DNA of 64,000 nucleotides from Conus ventricosus. Lineage: Eukaryota; Mollusca; Gastropoda; Neogastropoda; Conidae. The notes beneath the pieces are model-generated. The model was not told the DNA's origin, searched no databases, and saw nothing but the letters and a program-made list of their open reading frames with translations. This document shows positions 10,406 through 22,433 of the stretch, in pieces (position 1 is the first letter of the stretch; every line of letters starts with the position of its first letter). Position numbers and translations under genes: made by a program. The stretch spans positions 1,166,306 through 1,230,305 of the forward strand of contig CM031621.1 of NCBI GenBank assembly GCA_018398815.1. The letters are read 5' to 3'.

Positions 10406-11221
10406 AGGGCAGATGAAGGGGGTTAGAGAGCTCTTCCGTAGTGGGAGCCCTGGAAGTTGGTGTAATGTTGAACCTGGAACTTTTTATCCCTGTTGGCCAT
10501 ATCACCCTTGGTGGATGTTGATGTGAACCTTTTGAGCTACGTTTTTTGGAATAAATGTATAAAAAGTGTTTATGACCACCGAACAAAGGTCAGGGGAGTC
10601 ATCATAAATACGTTTGAAAATTTGTTTAGATTTCCGCCTGCAGTCGCTGCACTTTGCACTGACTTTTTTGTAACGCCATGTACTGGTCAATATCTGAAAT
10701 GAATGTGTTACAGTGCCATAAGAACTCTAATGCCATGTACCAATATCTAAAATGAATGTTTTACAGTACCAGAGGAACTCTCGAAAGTAGGGTACTTCTT
10801 ATTTAATTATTTTCAAAAATCCTGTATATGCAAATCCTTTGGGTTTGTTTTCTTTCTTTTTTTCTAAATAATTGGATGTGTGTGTTGTTGATGATTATGA
10901 CTGATCATAGGGGGTTGCTCAACTGCACAGGTAGAGTTTGAAACTCATTGTAAATACGAACTCCAGCTTAACATTTTGGTCACGTTCCTAAGAATGAATT
11001 GATTTCAAATGCACCCAGATATCTGAATCACTGTTGGCGATTGTGACGAACGCGACTGTATTATTTCGTCACATGCTGCCAAATCATCATACCCATGATA
11101 AGTGGTCTGCCATCTGTCTCTGTCATTTATTGTTTTTTCCCAGTTGTTCTCAATTCAAGGAGATACTAAATCGTTTTTTTCATAGAAAGCACATAGCAAA
11201 AGGGGCCCACAATAGTTAGAA
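10406..11221. other. Intronic sequence, nothing recognised
   Basis: AT-rich sequence. A short duplication around GCCATGTAC..AATATCT.AAATGAATG at about 10675-10765 is visible. No gene was found. Confidence 0.4.
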
Positions 11222-13556
11222 TTCAAAAGGCTCCCTCTGTGATGATCAGCCCATCCTGAATAACCCATGTCAAAAGGCATCTGTGATGATCAGCCCATCC
11301 TGAATAACCCATATCAAAAGGCATCTGTGATGTTCAGCCCATCCTGAATAACCCATAGCAAAAGGCATATGTGATGATCAGCCCATCCTGAATAACCCAT
11401 ATCAAAAGGCATATGTGATGTTCAGCCCATCCTGAATAACCCATCTGTGATGATCAGCCCATCCTGAATAACCCATATCAAAAGGCATCTTTGATGTTCA
11501 GCCCATCATTAATAACCCATATCAAAAGGCATCTGTGATGTTCAGCCCATCCTGAATAACCCATATCAAAAGGCATCTGTGATGTTCAGCCCATCCTGAA
11601 TAACCCATATTGCATCTGTGATGTTCAGCCCATCCTGAATAACCCATATCAAAAGGCATCTGTGATGTTCAGCCCATCCTGAATAACCCATCTGTGATGA
11701 TCAGCCCATCCTGAATAACCCATATCAAAAGGCATCTGTGATGTTCAGCCCATCCTGAATAACCCATATGAAAAGGCATCTGTGATGTTCAGCCCATCCT
11801 GAATAACCCATATCAAAAGGCATCTGTGATGTTCAGCCCATCCTGAATAACCCATATCAAAAGGCATCTGTGATGTTCAGCCCATCCTGAATAACCCATA
11901 TTAAAAGGCATCTGTGATGTTCAGCCCATCCTGAATAACCCATATCAAAAGGCATCTTTGATGTTCAGCCCATCCTTAATAACCCATATCAAAAGGCATC
12001 TGTGATGTTCAGCCCATCCTGAATAACCCATATCAAAAGGCATCTGTGATGTTCAGCCCATCCTGAATAACCCATATCAAAAGGCATCTGTGATGTTCAG
12101 CCCATCCTGAATAACCCATATCAAAAGGCATCTGTGATGTTCAGCCCATCCTGAATAACCCATATAAAAAGGCATCTGTGATGTTCAGCCCATCCTGAAT
12201 AACCCATATCAAAAGGCATCTGTGATGTTCAGCCCATCCTGAATAACCCATATCAAAAGGCATCTGTGATGTTCAGCCCATCCTGAATAACCCATATCAA
12301 AAGGCATCTATGATGTTCAGCCCATCCTGAATAACCCATATCAAAAGGCATCTGTGATGTTCAGCCCATCCTGAATAACCCATATCAAAAGGCATCTGTG
12401 ATGTTCAGCCCATCCTGAATAACCCATATCAAAAGGCATCTGTGATGTTCAGCCCATCCTGAATAACCCATATAAAAAGGCATCTGTGATGTTCAGCCCA
12501 TCCTGAATAAACCATACCAAAAGGCATCTTTGATGTTCAGCCCATCCTGAATAACCCATATCAAAAGGCATCTGTGATGATCAGCCCATCCTGAATAACC
12601 CATATCAAAAGGCATCTGTGATGATCAGCCCATCCTGAATAACCCATATCAAAAGGCATCTGTGATGTTCAGCCCATCCTGAATAACCCATCTGTGATGA
12701 TCAGCCCATCCTGAATAACCCATATCAAAAGGCATCTGTGATGTTCAGCCCATCCTGAATAACCCATATCAAAAGGCATCTGTGATGTTCAGCCTATCCT
12801 GAATAACCCATAGCAAAAGGCATCTGTGATGTTCAGCCCATCCTGAATAACCCATATCAAAAGGCATCTTTGGTGTTCAGCCCATCCTGAATAACCCATC
12901 TGTGATGTTCAGCCCATCCTGAATAACCCATATCAAAAGGCATCTGTGATGTTCAGCCCATCCTGAATAACCCATATCAAAAGGCATCTTTGGTGTTCAG
13001 CCCATCCTGAATAACCCATATCAAAAGGCATCTGTGATGTTCAGCCCATCCTGAAATAACCCATATCAAAAGGCATCTGTGATGATCAGCCCATCCTGAA
13101 TAACCCATATCAAAAGGCATCTGTGATGTTCAGCCCATCCTGAATAACCCATATCAAAAGGCATCTGTGATGTTCAGCCCATCCTGAATAACCCATCTGT
13201 GATGATCAGCCCATCCTGAATAACCCATATCAAAAGGCATCTGTGATGTTCAGCCCATCCTGAATAACCCATATCAAAAGGCATCTGTGATGTTCAGCCC
13301 ATCCTGAATAACCCATATCAAAAGGCATCTGTGATGATCAGCCCATCCTGAATAACCCATATCAAAAGGCATCTGTGATGTTCAGCCCATCCTGAATAAC
13401 CCATATCAAAAGGCATCTGTGATGTTCAGCCCATCCTGAATAACCCACATCAAAAGGCATCTTTGATGTTCAGCCCATCCTGAATAACCCATATCAAAAG
13501 GCATCTTTGGTGTTCAGCCCATCCTGAATAACCCATATCAAAAGGCATCTTTGGTT
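11222..13556. repeat. 44-bp minisatellite, ~53 copies
   Basis: The unit contains CATCTGTGATGTTCAGCCCA, TCCTGAATAACCCATATCAA and AAGG. Variants include GATGATCAG for GATGTTCAG, CTTTGATG for CTGTGATG, and several units lacking the ATATCAAAAGGC part. The period is not a multiple of three, so no frame is maintained. The array lies in intron 1 of the plus-strand membrane gene and ends about 256 bp before the next exon's acceptor. Confidence 0.97.
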
Positions 13557-13574
13557 TTTAGCCCATCCAAGGCG

Positions 13575-13602
13575 TGCACACACACACACACACACACACA
13601 TT
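13575..13602. repeat. (CA)n microsatellite
   Basis: Alternating CA run directly after the end of the 44-bp array. Confidence 0.9.
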
Positions 13603-13812
13603 CTTAGTAGGTTTAAATGCTGTCAGGCCAAAAAGTTGTTTAATCTTCTGATCCCCCACCCCACTTCTAACCCCCACTCCAACCCCAGTCATCTTTCCCA
13701 CCACAATTGGCCGTATCCCACGATCAACTTTGTGCAGTCTTGACCTTCAGGATCTTCCAGTTGTGTGGGTGGAGGTTCACCCAAACGAATGCAATGTTGA
13801 TCATGTCTGCAG

Positions 13813-13949
13813 ATGAAAGCGGATGTTTTACCCATTACCTTCTGCAAGTGGGAGGGGGCTTCACATCGGAACAGCAGTCCTGTCCTATATGGCTTTGCGA
13901 TTCAGCTCCAAGGAACACAAGAAAAGCCGTGCTTCTGAGCAGGATTGCT
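13813..13949 (+). CDS. Second exon of plus-strand membrane protein gene, with frame breaks
   Basis: The acceptor is ATGTCTGCAG before 13813 and the donor is ATTGCT|GTAAGT after 13949. Reading across three frames gives ADV, then HYLLQVGGGF, then HIGTAVLSYMALRFSSKEHK, then AVLLSRIA. These pieces align position by position with the intact minus-strand exon 62092-61952 (AYLHRINGCVYLGLANIPW and DKHTILMARVL). Splice sites and phase match that exon as well. The frame switches fall at T, G and A homopolymers. The length is 137 bp where 138 or 141 would be in frame. Either the exon is decayed or the assembly has indel errors here. I rate the homology as good and the integrity as open. Confidence 0.6.
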
Positions 13950-14984
13950 GTAAGTTGAAATGATTCTTTGTTTCTGATTGTATTTTAAACAAGTGTGTGT
14001 GTATGTGTGTGTGAAACAAGTGTGTGTGTGTGTTCTTTCAAGTTGAGAGCTGGGCTTCAGATGCATTATGCTGTGCCCAAGACATGGTGAAGCTTTCATA
14101 GTTTGTCGCCCTTACAGCGACCAAGCAAAGGAGCCTGATGGTGCTGTGGCTTGTGGGTCTAACAGGCCATTTTTTCTCTTTGAAATCCAAAAAAAAAAAA
14201 TCCATTTTCATCTAAGTAATTAATTAGAAATGTTGTATGTCTCAAATGCTACGTGATTGTCATTGATGTAGATTTTCTGTTATTTTTAAACAAACAACCA
14301 CTGATTATCCCACTTGCATATTTTGCGCAGGTCTCACAGATCCACACGTTACATAGAAAAAAATAAATGCTGATTTCTCCACTCTTTGTAAAACAGACAT
14401 TCCTGTAGAATTAGCAAGTGGCTTGAACAATGTGGTACAGTTACTGTTCTTGTATTTTTTGTTGAAACATCTTTTGCTTAACATTATTTCCAGTGTCCTT
14501 GTGGGTGAATCAAGCTCTCTGATAGTAAAATGATGCTGTTTTTTGTTCTTGCATTGTCTGTGTGTATGTGATTTCAGTAGATGTGTAGGAGGAATGAAAA
14601 TGAGGATGGGCAGTATGTGTGGTGTCATAAATGCATGGGTTTAACTTTTTTGTCTGATCAAGGACTTACACTAATTCCGCATAGAACACAGCCAAATGGG
14701 AAAGCTTGGAATTCATTATAGGAAAACCTACCAGTTGCATCTCTGTGAACGCAGGCAATTTCGTTTCAGGGTCTTCCGATGTTCCGCCAGATCTTTGTTT
14801 TTTGCTCTGTGATCACCACATGTTAACTATACAGCTGTTAGATGCTGGACAACATTCTTAACAGAAATGCGCAATTACAAGGGTTAAACCTGTGAATGAG
14901 AAACTAACACCCACTGAGATGAGATAGGTGTCCAGTAGATACTCATGCCCTGATGGGGTTTTGGGGCATGCAGGCAGCAATTCA
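13950..14984. other. Intronic sequence with two GT microsatellites
   Basis: (GT)n tracts lie at about 13993-14030. Nothing else was recognised. Confidence 0.4.
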
Positions 14985-15875
14985 ATAGACACAGGCAGAA
15001 ATACAGAAAGGCATGCAGGCAGCGATACAATAGAGGCAGGCAGAAATATAGAAAGGCATGCAGACAGCCATACAATAGAGGCAGGCAGAAATATAGAAAG
15101 GCATGCAGGCAGTGATACAATAGAGGCAGGCAGAAATATAGAAAGGCATGCAGACAGCCATACAATAGAGGCAGGCAGAAATATAGAAAGGCATGCAGAC
15201 AGCCATGCAATAGAGGCAGGCAGAAATATAGAAAGGCATGCAGACAGCCATACAATAGAGGCAGGCAGAAATACAGGGAGGCATGCAGACAGTGATACAA
15301 TAGAGGCAGGCAGAAATATAGAAAGGCATGCAGGCAGTGATACAATAGAGGCAGGCAGAAATATAGAAAGGCATGCAGACAGCCATACAATAGAGGCAGG
15401 CAGAAATACAGGCAGGCAGTGATACAATAGAGGCAGGCAGAAATACAGGGAGGCATGCAGACAGTGATACAATAGAGGCAGGCAGAAATATAGAAAGGCA
15501 TGCAGACAGCCATTACAATAGAGGCAGGCAGAAATACAGGGAGGCATGCAGACAGTGATACAATAGAGGCAGGCAGAAATATAGAAAGGCATGCAGGCAG
15601 TGATACAATAGAGGCAGGCAGAAATATAGAAAGGCATGCAGACAGCCATACAATAGAGGCAGGCAGAAATACAGGGAGGCATGCAGGCAGTGATACAGTA
15701 GAGGCAGGCAGAAATATAGAAAGGCATGCAGGCAGTGATACAATAGAGGCAGGCAGAAATATAGGAAGGCATGCAGACAGCCATACAATAGAGGCAGGCA
15801 GAAATACAGGGAGGCAGGCAGGCAGTGATACAGTAGAGGCAGGCAGAAATATAGGAAGGCACACAGACTGGAGTA
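14985..15875. repeat. 45-bp minisatellite, ~20 copies
   Basis: The unit contains GGCATGCAGACAGCCATACA, ATAGAGGCAGGCAGAAATAT and AGAAA. The period is divisible by three and units rarely contain stops, so long frames open on both strands. Examples are RHADSHTIEAGRNIE on the plus strand and cysteine/tyrosine/leucine-rich frames on the minus strand. None has splice or domain support, and I do not call them genes. Confidence 0.95.
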
Positions 15876-15989
15876 CAGGAATTGAGGTAGGCAGAAATGT
15901 AGGAAAACAGGCAGGCATGAATGCAAAAATTGACTGGCAGAACCATCAAGACACTGGACACACAGAGAGACAGGAAGCAGTACATGAAG

Positions 15990-18900
15990 CAGGGTTGCAT
16001 CTAGAGCGCGGCATTGCGGGATTCCCGCAAAATTATCGGCAATGCCCGCAAAAATCCAAACACGCTGCGGGAAAAAAAACCCAAATTCTGAGAAATGCCG
16101 CAAACGAAAAGATCGCTTGAAACTGAAAGTAACAGAGCTGCGTTTGTAAGCAGCGAGTCAAGCGAGATGCATTACTTTCCGAAAGCAGAGAACAACAAGT
16201 ATTTTGAATGGTCTTTTCAGTCTTTTCAGCCAATCAAACGGGCTCCGCTTAAATTTACCAACTCCGGCCGGTTGGATTTGCAGCGTGTACTGCGAAATCA
16301 TGGCGTCGATTCTGGATTATTTCAAGCGTTCATCGGAAAAGAAAAACGAGAACAGTGATACTGAGATAGAGGCGTTGGAAATCGACGAACAAGCAACCTG
16401 CGAACAACCTTGTTCCTCTTCGGCTGCTGGCGATATAGATCGTGTCAACAGTGATTTTGAAGATTCGAGTGATCAAGACTGTGAAGTTGCCGAAAGATCA
16501 AAACTTGAACTGTGCTAGCAGTGTCTCCGAACCACCGTGCAAACAGCGCAAACATGATTTTATGGACAGTTGGACGAAGAGTAGGCCTTGGCTTCGTTAC
16601 GATAATGAAGCAAAAGTGATGTCTGTGACTGGTGCTTACAAAGCAAAAAGAAGAATACGTTTACCAAGGGTTGTCGGAATTTCGCAAGTCAACGCTAAAT
16701 CGTCACGTCAGTCTCCCTGACCACAAGGAAGCAGTACAAGACATTTCACTCAGAAAAGAATTCCAGTCTTCACATAAGACAGCTGTTGATCAGAAAACTG
16801 AATCGTTGACTAGTGCTTTGCATTGTGCGTACTGGATGGCAAAAGAAAACCTTCCCACATCTAAATACAGATGCTGTCTTGGACTTGCTTGACTTTGAAG
16901 GTGTGGATGTGCAAAGCATGCTGTTGGCAAGAATGCGTCATATCAATCCAGAGCAACTGCTGAGGAGTTTCAGGAGTGTATTTTTGAGGTGCTGGAGTCG
17001 GAGCTTCTTGACAAGGTCAGAAAAAGTCAGTTTTTCAGCATTCTTTGTGATGAAAGCACAGACATTTCCAATTCAAAGAAGTTGATTCTCTATGTGAGAC
17101 TGATCGATCCAGACACCTTTGTTGCTTCAACTCACTTTCTTGGAAATATCACTGTTGAGGGGTCTTCTTGTACAGCAGAAGTGCTTTTTCAATTTGATCA
17201 TAAACTTTCTTCAAGATAAGGGGATAGACTTGTCCAGACTGATTGGATTTGGAAGTGATGGGGCTGCAGTAATGACAGGAAAGAAAAGTGGGGTTGCTAC
17301 AAGATTTAAAGAGAAGTGTCCTCATCTTGTGAGCATTCACTGCATGGCTCACCGATTGAACCTTTGCACATCACAGGCTTCCAAGAAGGTGGAATATCTC
17401 AAAGACTTGGAAGAAACATTCACAAATCTCTACAAATACTTTGCTAAATCTGCAAACAGAGTGTCAGAACTCAAAGCAATTCAGAAAGTGCTGGACAGTC
17501 CAGAACTCAAACTAAAGAGGTCCATGAAATACGCTGGTTGCTTTCTATGATGGCCCTGTGGGCAGTTTTTAATAATTATAAAGTTCTTGTCACTTATTTT
17601 CAAAAGAAATGGGAAATCACAGGAAGAAAAAGGGCTTCTGAAGAAACTGACAGATTACAGATTTGTTGTTGCAATACATATGATGATGGACATCATTCCA
17701 CACTTGTCGCAACTGTGCCTTCTGCTGCAGAAATCTGATTTAGACATTGCAGCCATCAAGCCTGCCATCCAGAACACTCTGTCCTCCATCCAAAGAGCTG
17801 AATCAGGGAAGACACACCACCAAGCAGAGATGAAGGAGAAGCTGAAAAAGACAACAGTGGGGAGAGAAAGTGACTGTGTCGTTCAAAGACATTGAGCTGT
17901 CAATTCACAGAAGTACTCTTCAAAAGGCAACTGATGACATCACCAGCATGAGAAAAGCTTTCACATCAGAGCTAAAGGACAGATTTCATCCAGATTTCCT
18001 GTTGACTCGCAAAACATTGCAGATGCATTTGAAGTTCTGGGGCTTCGTCCATTGACCTTTCTTCAGCTGAAGTTGAAAGTTATGGCACTGCCAAGATAGA
18101 GCAAGTGAGTGAGCATTTTGGAAAAGAGAAGACTGTGAAAGATGTCACCAGTCCTGCACTCATTGGTCCTCTTAAAGTGCTGCCAGAGTGGAGTTTGTTA
18201 ACAACTGTTGTGAAGCAGGAGAGATATCCAAGGGTAAAATGCAGGAGCTGTGGCAGCTGTGTTCCAGCATCACAAGGATACCTTCCCCAGTCTGCTACGC
18301 CTGGCAGCCATTGCTCTGGTCATGCCCTACCATACAGCCGACTGCGAGAGAGGGTTTAGTGAGCAGAACCAGACAAAGAACAAGCTGCGGAACCGCCTTG
18401 AGCAACACACTCTGCACAGGCTGATGATGATAAAGCTGGAAGGGCCCAAGCTGAGAGAGTTTGACTTCAGCAAAGCCCTCTCTCACTGGAAGAGTAAAAA
18501 GGATAGGAGAGTTTTTCCCAAAGGCCAAGTGAAACCAGAGTTGATTGTGGACCATTCATGGGATGGCCAAATGTATGTTCATGTGACTTTTTTTCTGTGT
18601 GTATTAAGGGAGCTACATGTGTGTTTAGGTAAAATAACTGTTTTTCATATGGACTGGAGACAAAACATGTAACTTCGCATTGCAAGTGTTCAGTGTGACA
18701 GTATTGACTTTTGGAGAAAAGGAGTGTGCAATGGGACAGTTATTTTTTCAAGAAAAGGAGTGAACATTATGACAGTATTATTTTCTCAAGAAAAGGAGTA
18801 AACATTGTTACAGAAGAAAAGGAGTGCAGAAATTTTGCAAGGTAAGAAACCTTTTTCATTGAAAATGTGATTTTATGTGAAAAGTTAATTTAAAAACTAA

Positions 18901-19006
18901 ATATGTGTTCCTTTACTCAAGCCCCCTTATTGGTTCCAGATCCCCCCAAATTTTCATACCAATGGGGGCAAAGCCCCCATTTTAGAAATTTCTAGATGCA
19001 ACCCTG
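15990..19006 (+). mobile_element. Full-length but decayed hAT transposon
   Basis: The terminal inverted repeats are CAGGGTTGCATCTAGA at 15990 and TCTAGATGCAACCCTG ending at 19006; they are perfect over 16 bp. ATGAAG directly flanks both ends, an apparent 6-bp duplication. The host site is a 24-bp tandem repeat that continues to the right of the element. The interior carries one transposase reading region on the plus strand. Length (3.0 kb) and layout are those of an autonomous hAT. Confidence 0.9.
16300..18530 (+). pseudogene. hAT transposase (KIAA1586/ZNF862-like), frameshifted
   Basis: The likely start at 16300 gives MASILDYFKRSS and an acidic, serine-rich N-terminus, as in this hAT group. 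Downstream pieces in changing frames cover the whole protein. They include a Trp/Lys-rich segment (DSWTKSRPWLRYD, TTF-type finger region), FSILCDESTDISN (first catalytic acidic region), SRLIGFGSDGAAVMTGKKSG (second region), HCMAHRLNLC (typical after the second Asp), and at 18300-18450 DCERGFSEQNQTKNKLRNRL (C-terminal dimerisation region with the final Glu). Frame changes occur near 16510, 16680, 16880, 17000, 17200, 17550, 17880, 18060 and 18250. Some could be introns, but the joins lack clear splice sites, so I read it as a dead transposase with unusually good protein-level preservation. Confidence 0.85.
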
Positions 19007-19190
19007 ATGAAGAGAGACAGGAAGCAGTACATGAAGAGAGACAGGAAGCAGTACATGAAGAGAGACAGGAAGCAGTACATGAAGAGAGACAGGAAGCATT
19101 ACATGAAGAGAGACTGGAAAGGGTTCAGAGAGACAGGAAGCAGTACATGAAGAGAGACAGGAAGCAACACAGAGGGCAGGAAAACATTTA
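19007..19190. repeat. 24-bp tandem repeat, ~7 copies, target of the hAT insertion
   Basis: The unit is close to GAGAGACAGGAAGCAGTACA-TGAA. Part of a unit also lies left of the hAT element (15964-15989), so the hAT split the array. Confidence 0.9.
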
Positions 19191-19879
19191 AACAGAGGCA
19201 GAAATCAGTTCAAAATATGCACGGCCGCGCCAACCCACTCACAGCCACAGCATTTAGTTCATTCAACGCTTTGCCTTTTGACCCCAGCTAGGCCCGTAAC
19301 GAGTCAGCCACCGCACTGTAACCAGACGCGCGATCTTTCCTCAGCGAACACGCTTTGTGTTTGGACCTTCGAGACTGGTGCAACATCATTAAGTATATTT
19401 ACTGTACAGAGGTTTTTAGACTAAATTTCTGTACGAGAGCAATAGCGCAGTGAGTACTTGAGAGTGTGACAAAAGCTGGCATTTCGCTCTTCTCTGTGAG
19501 TACCAAAATTAAGTTCGTGTTTAAAACTTTCTGACAGAACTTTGCGACCGGCAAAACCTAGGCTATAGCCGTGGCGCGCGCGTGCGTCGTTGGCCTGCCT
19601 GATGCTGCGCTGGCCTGATGAGTGTTTGTGAGCCGAAGTTGGCCGGCAGGCGTTGGCAAAAATCTTTGTAAATGAAAAGTTAGTTAGCATTTGTAAAGGG
19701 CCGTATTTACAACCGTTGTATATATACAATATTTCTTCATGTTGCTACATTTTATATGTACTATGGTTGCATGTAGAGCAACGTAGGCCTAAATTAAAGG
19801 GAAACGTAGAGGATAACATAATTACTACAAGCAAAATAATACTACTGAAACAGTAATGGTAGTAGGCATAATAATAAGT
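19191..19879. other. Non-coding interval
   Basis: No gene, repeat or transposon end could be supported. A GC-rich patch with CGCGCG lies at about 19570-19590. Confidence 0.4.
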
Positions 19880-20099
19880 GAATAATTATTATACGGCAAA
19901 TGAAACAAAACTGCGGCGTTACTGAAACACGACAAAAAAGCAGAAGAGCACACAAAACAAAGTGTGAAGTAACGACGATTTATTGCACGACACAAAACAG
20001 GACAAGAAATTTTCGGCAAAATGCCTTCCTCAGCGACAAACAAAAAAAAGTACAGACATAAACATGCACAATACTCCCCTTGTGAAGTCAAAGTGGTGA

Positions 20100-20640
20100 G
20101 TGAAGTAGACAGAGGGACAGTGGAAGAGAGGGTGGGTAGAGTTCAAGAATAGGGCACTAGGAAAGAGGGTAGAGTAAAGTGAGGAGGAGAAAAGGAAAAG
20201 GAGAGAGAGAGAGAGATAGATGGGAGGGGGAAAAAGAGGGGAGAGACAGAGAGAGAGTGGAAGGAGAGGAAGAGTGATAATTAGAGATAGAAAGGAGGGG
20301 AAAGAGAGTGAGTGGAGGGGAGGGTGTAATGGTATGTAGTGGGGTTGTTGGCAAAATGAATTAAATGAACAAGAGAAAGCACAATAAATAAGATCAATAT
20401 ACTCGAAAAAGCATTTTAAATGACAAGGGGGTGGAGGGGGGAAAAGGAGAGGGGAGTGCCGGAGAGAGAATGGAAGTAGAGGAAGAGTGGAGAATGATAG
20501 AGAGAAGAGGAGGAAGGAAGTGAGGTGGAGTGGGAGGGTGGATGGTATGTAGTGGTTGTGTTGCATATGAATGAAATGAAACAAGAGAAAGCACAATAAA
20601 TAAGATCCAATAAACTCGAAAAAGCATTATTAAATGAACA
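20100..20640. repeat. Polypurine stretch with a ~230-bp internal duplication
   Basis: GAACAAGAGAAAGCACAATA and ACTCGAAAAAGCATT occur at about 20365-20420 and again at about 20580-20635, with G/A-rich sequence between. The mirror version is at 25515-25800 in the right-hand Penelope copy. Confidence 0.8.
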
Positions 20641-20659
20641 AGGGGGGGGTGGGGGGGGT

Positions 20660-20716
<57 letters not shown>
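20641..20716. repeat. Long poly-G run
   Basis: About 75 bases, almost pure G, with two single T interruptions near the start. Its partner in the inverted copy is the C run at 25471-25503. Confidence 0.95.
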
Positions 20717-21074
20717 GAAGAGTCAGCCGCCTAAAGCATCCGACCCAAGTCTTACCCAAAAGGTAGGTTGCCCTACCCAATGCACCAAGGGGTGAGAGGG
20801 AAAACGGGAGGACCCCGAGTAAAAAAACCCACTAGCCAGACGCAGCTAAGAGCTGCAAGGCTCACACCCCCCAACACACAACACACACACACACACAAAA
20901 AACAAAAAAAAAAAAAAAAAAAAAAAAAACCCTGCCCCGCGGGCCAAAACACACACACACCACCACACACATACAAGTGCGCGAAAGCGCGCGCATGAAC
21001 AAACACGTACGCACTCAAATACACGCCAATAATTGCACACATTGGGGGGGGGTAAACAGTGGGGAATAAATGGG

Positions 21075-21350
21075 TAACTGTGACACGCTCTGTCCAAGCC
21101 GAGCTTGCAGCTTCCCCGAGGGTCAACAGCTGACAGGCGCAAACCAGGGAAGGCGAAGGCCACTAGTGACGCGCTCTTGTCCAAGCCTAAGAGCTTGCAG
21201 CTATTCCTCAGAGGGTCAAACATCTGACGGCGCAACCAGGAAGGTGAAGGCCACTGTGAACGCTCTCTGCTCCAAGACCGAGCTTGCAGCTTTTCCCTCA
21301 GAGGGTCAAACAGCTGACGGCGCAACCAGGAAGGCGAAGGCCCACGACTG
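21075..21350. repeat. ~80-bp tandem repeat inside the Penelope 3' region, ~3.5 copies
   Basis: Units contain CCAAG(C)CGAGCTTGCAGC, CAGAGGGTCAAACAGCTGAC and GGCGCAACCAGGAAGGCGAA. Inverted counterparts lie at about 24860-25090. Confidence 0.85.
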
Positions 21351-22433
21351 GTTCGCAGGAATGGGGGTTTCCTTCCCCGGGTAGGTCTTAGTCGGTGTGT
21401 CTCGATGCCAACCTCGCTCCCTTGGATTGAAGTAAGACAGGAAAGGCATCTGCAATGGGCATGTAGCTGTAGCTGTCTGGCTGGCTTTGAGGTAGTCGGG
21501 GACTGATTTGAGGTGGTCCCTCACTCGACGATAGAAAAGAACACAACCATTCCACAGGCATGTACTAAAGGGAAAGTGGAATCATAAGCCCATTGTCCAC
21601 CTGAGTTGTCTCGGAGAAAAAAAAAAAAGTACCAGAATTACTAAGCTAATTCATCATACCAGCTGATTTCTGGTGCCATATTTGGGAATCAGGTGAGACT
21701 CATATCCTTTCCTGTCTCTAAGTCACTGGTTTTCACATGAGCCACAAGCCCGTCACCTCTTGCATTGTACACGGAATGCTGGGGAGGTTAAGTGCTTGGC
21801 TTACTGTTTGTCCTGTATGGTATTTGATGTCAGCGAGGTGTTTCCTTGACTCTGAACAAGGTCAGATAGCGTTCCCCGTATCTCCGCCGATGTAAAGTTT
21901 AGAACAAACGGTGGCAGTGATGATGTAGACCAAGATGGTGTTGGCAGTTGAAGAATTATGGAGACAGTCATGCTTGAACTGGGTCTTTCACTTCATGGCA
22001 GTGCGATGAAGGGCAGGTCTGCAGTTGGGCAGATTGCATGGCTGTGCCTACAGAATATTGACGGCTGTTGAGCCGGAGACTGGAACGCTACGAGCAAGTC
22101 AAGGATATTCTTGTCCCCGTATGTAGGCACTAAGAGGGGGGCTGGGAAAAAATTCCTAGCTGAGTGGGCACAAGACTGAAGGATGTTCCAGTTGGTTTTG
22201 GAAGACAATTTGCGCACACTGGGTGGGTAAAGGGTGGTAGAGTAGCTGACAATAGGTCTGTCTCTTGGTTGATTTCTGGGTTTGGGTTCCAGAGCTTGTG
22301 GACGGCGATGAGCTGGACTTTTCTGAGAGCACGCTCGATGAAGTCTTCGGGGTATGGCGAACAAGTGAAGAACTGATTCAGTTCAAGGGCTTTTACGTTT
22401 AAAGACAGAGTTCCAGAGCAAAGTCTGCGAGCC

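Noticed and set aside
11222..13556. CRISPR-like appearance of the 44-bp array
   Set aside because: Units are contiguous with no unique spacers, and the context is a eukaryotic intron.
14858..16120. Large cysteine/leucine-rich and histidine-rich frames on both strands
   Set aside because: All are produced by the 45-bp minisatellite; no start, splice or domain evidence.
20030..20780. Pro/Ser/Leu-rich frames on the minus strand, and their mirror at 25326-26199
   Set aside because: They are translations of polypurine/polypyrimidine and poly-G tracts in the Penelope 3' regions.
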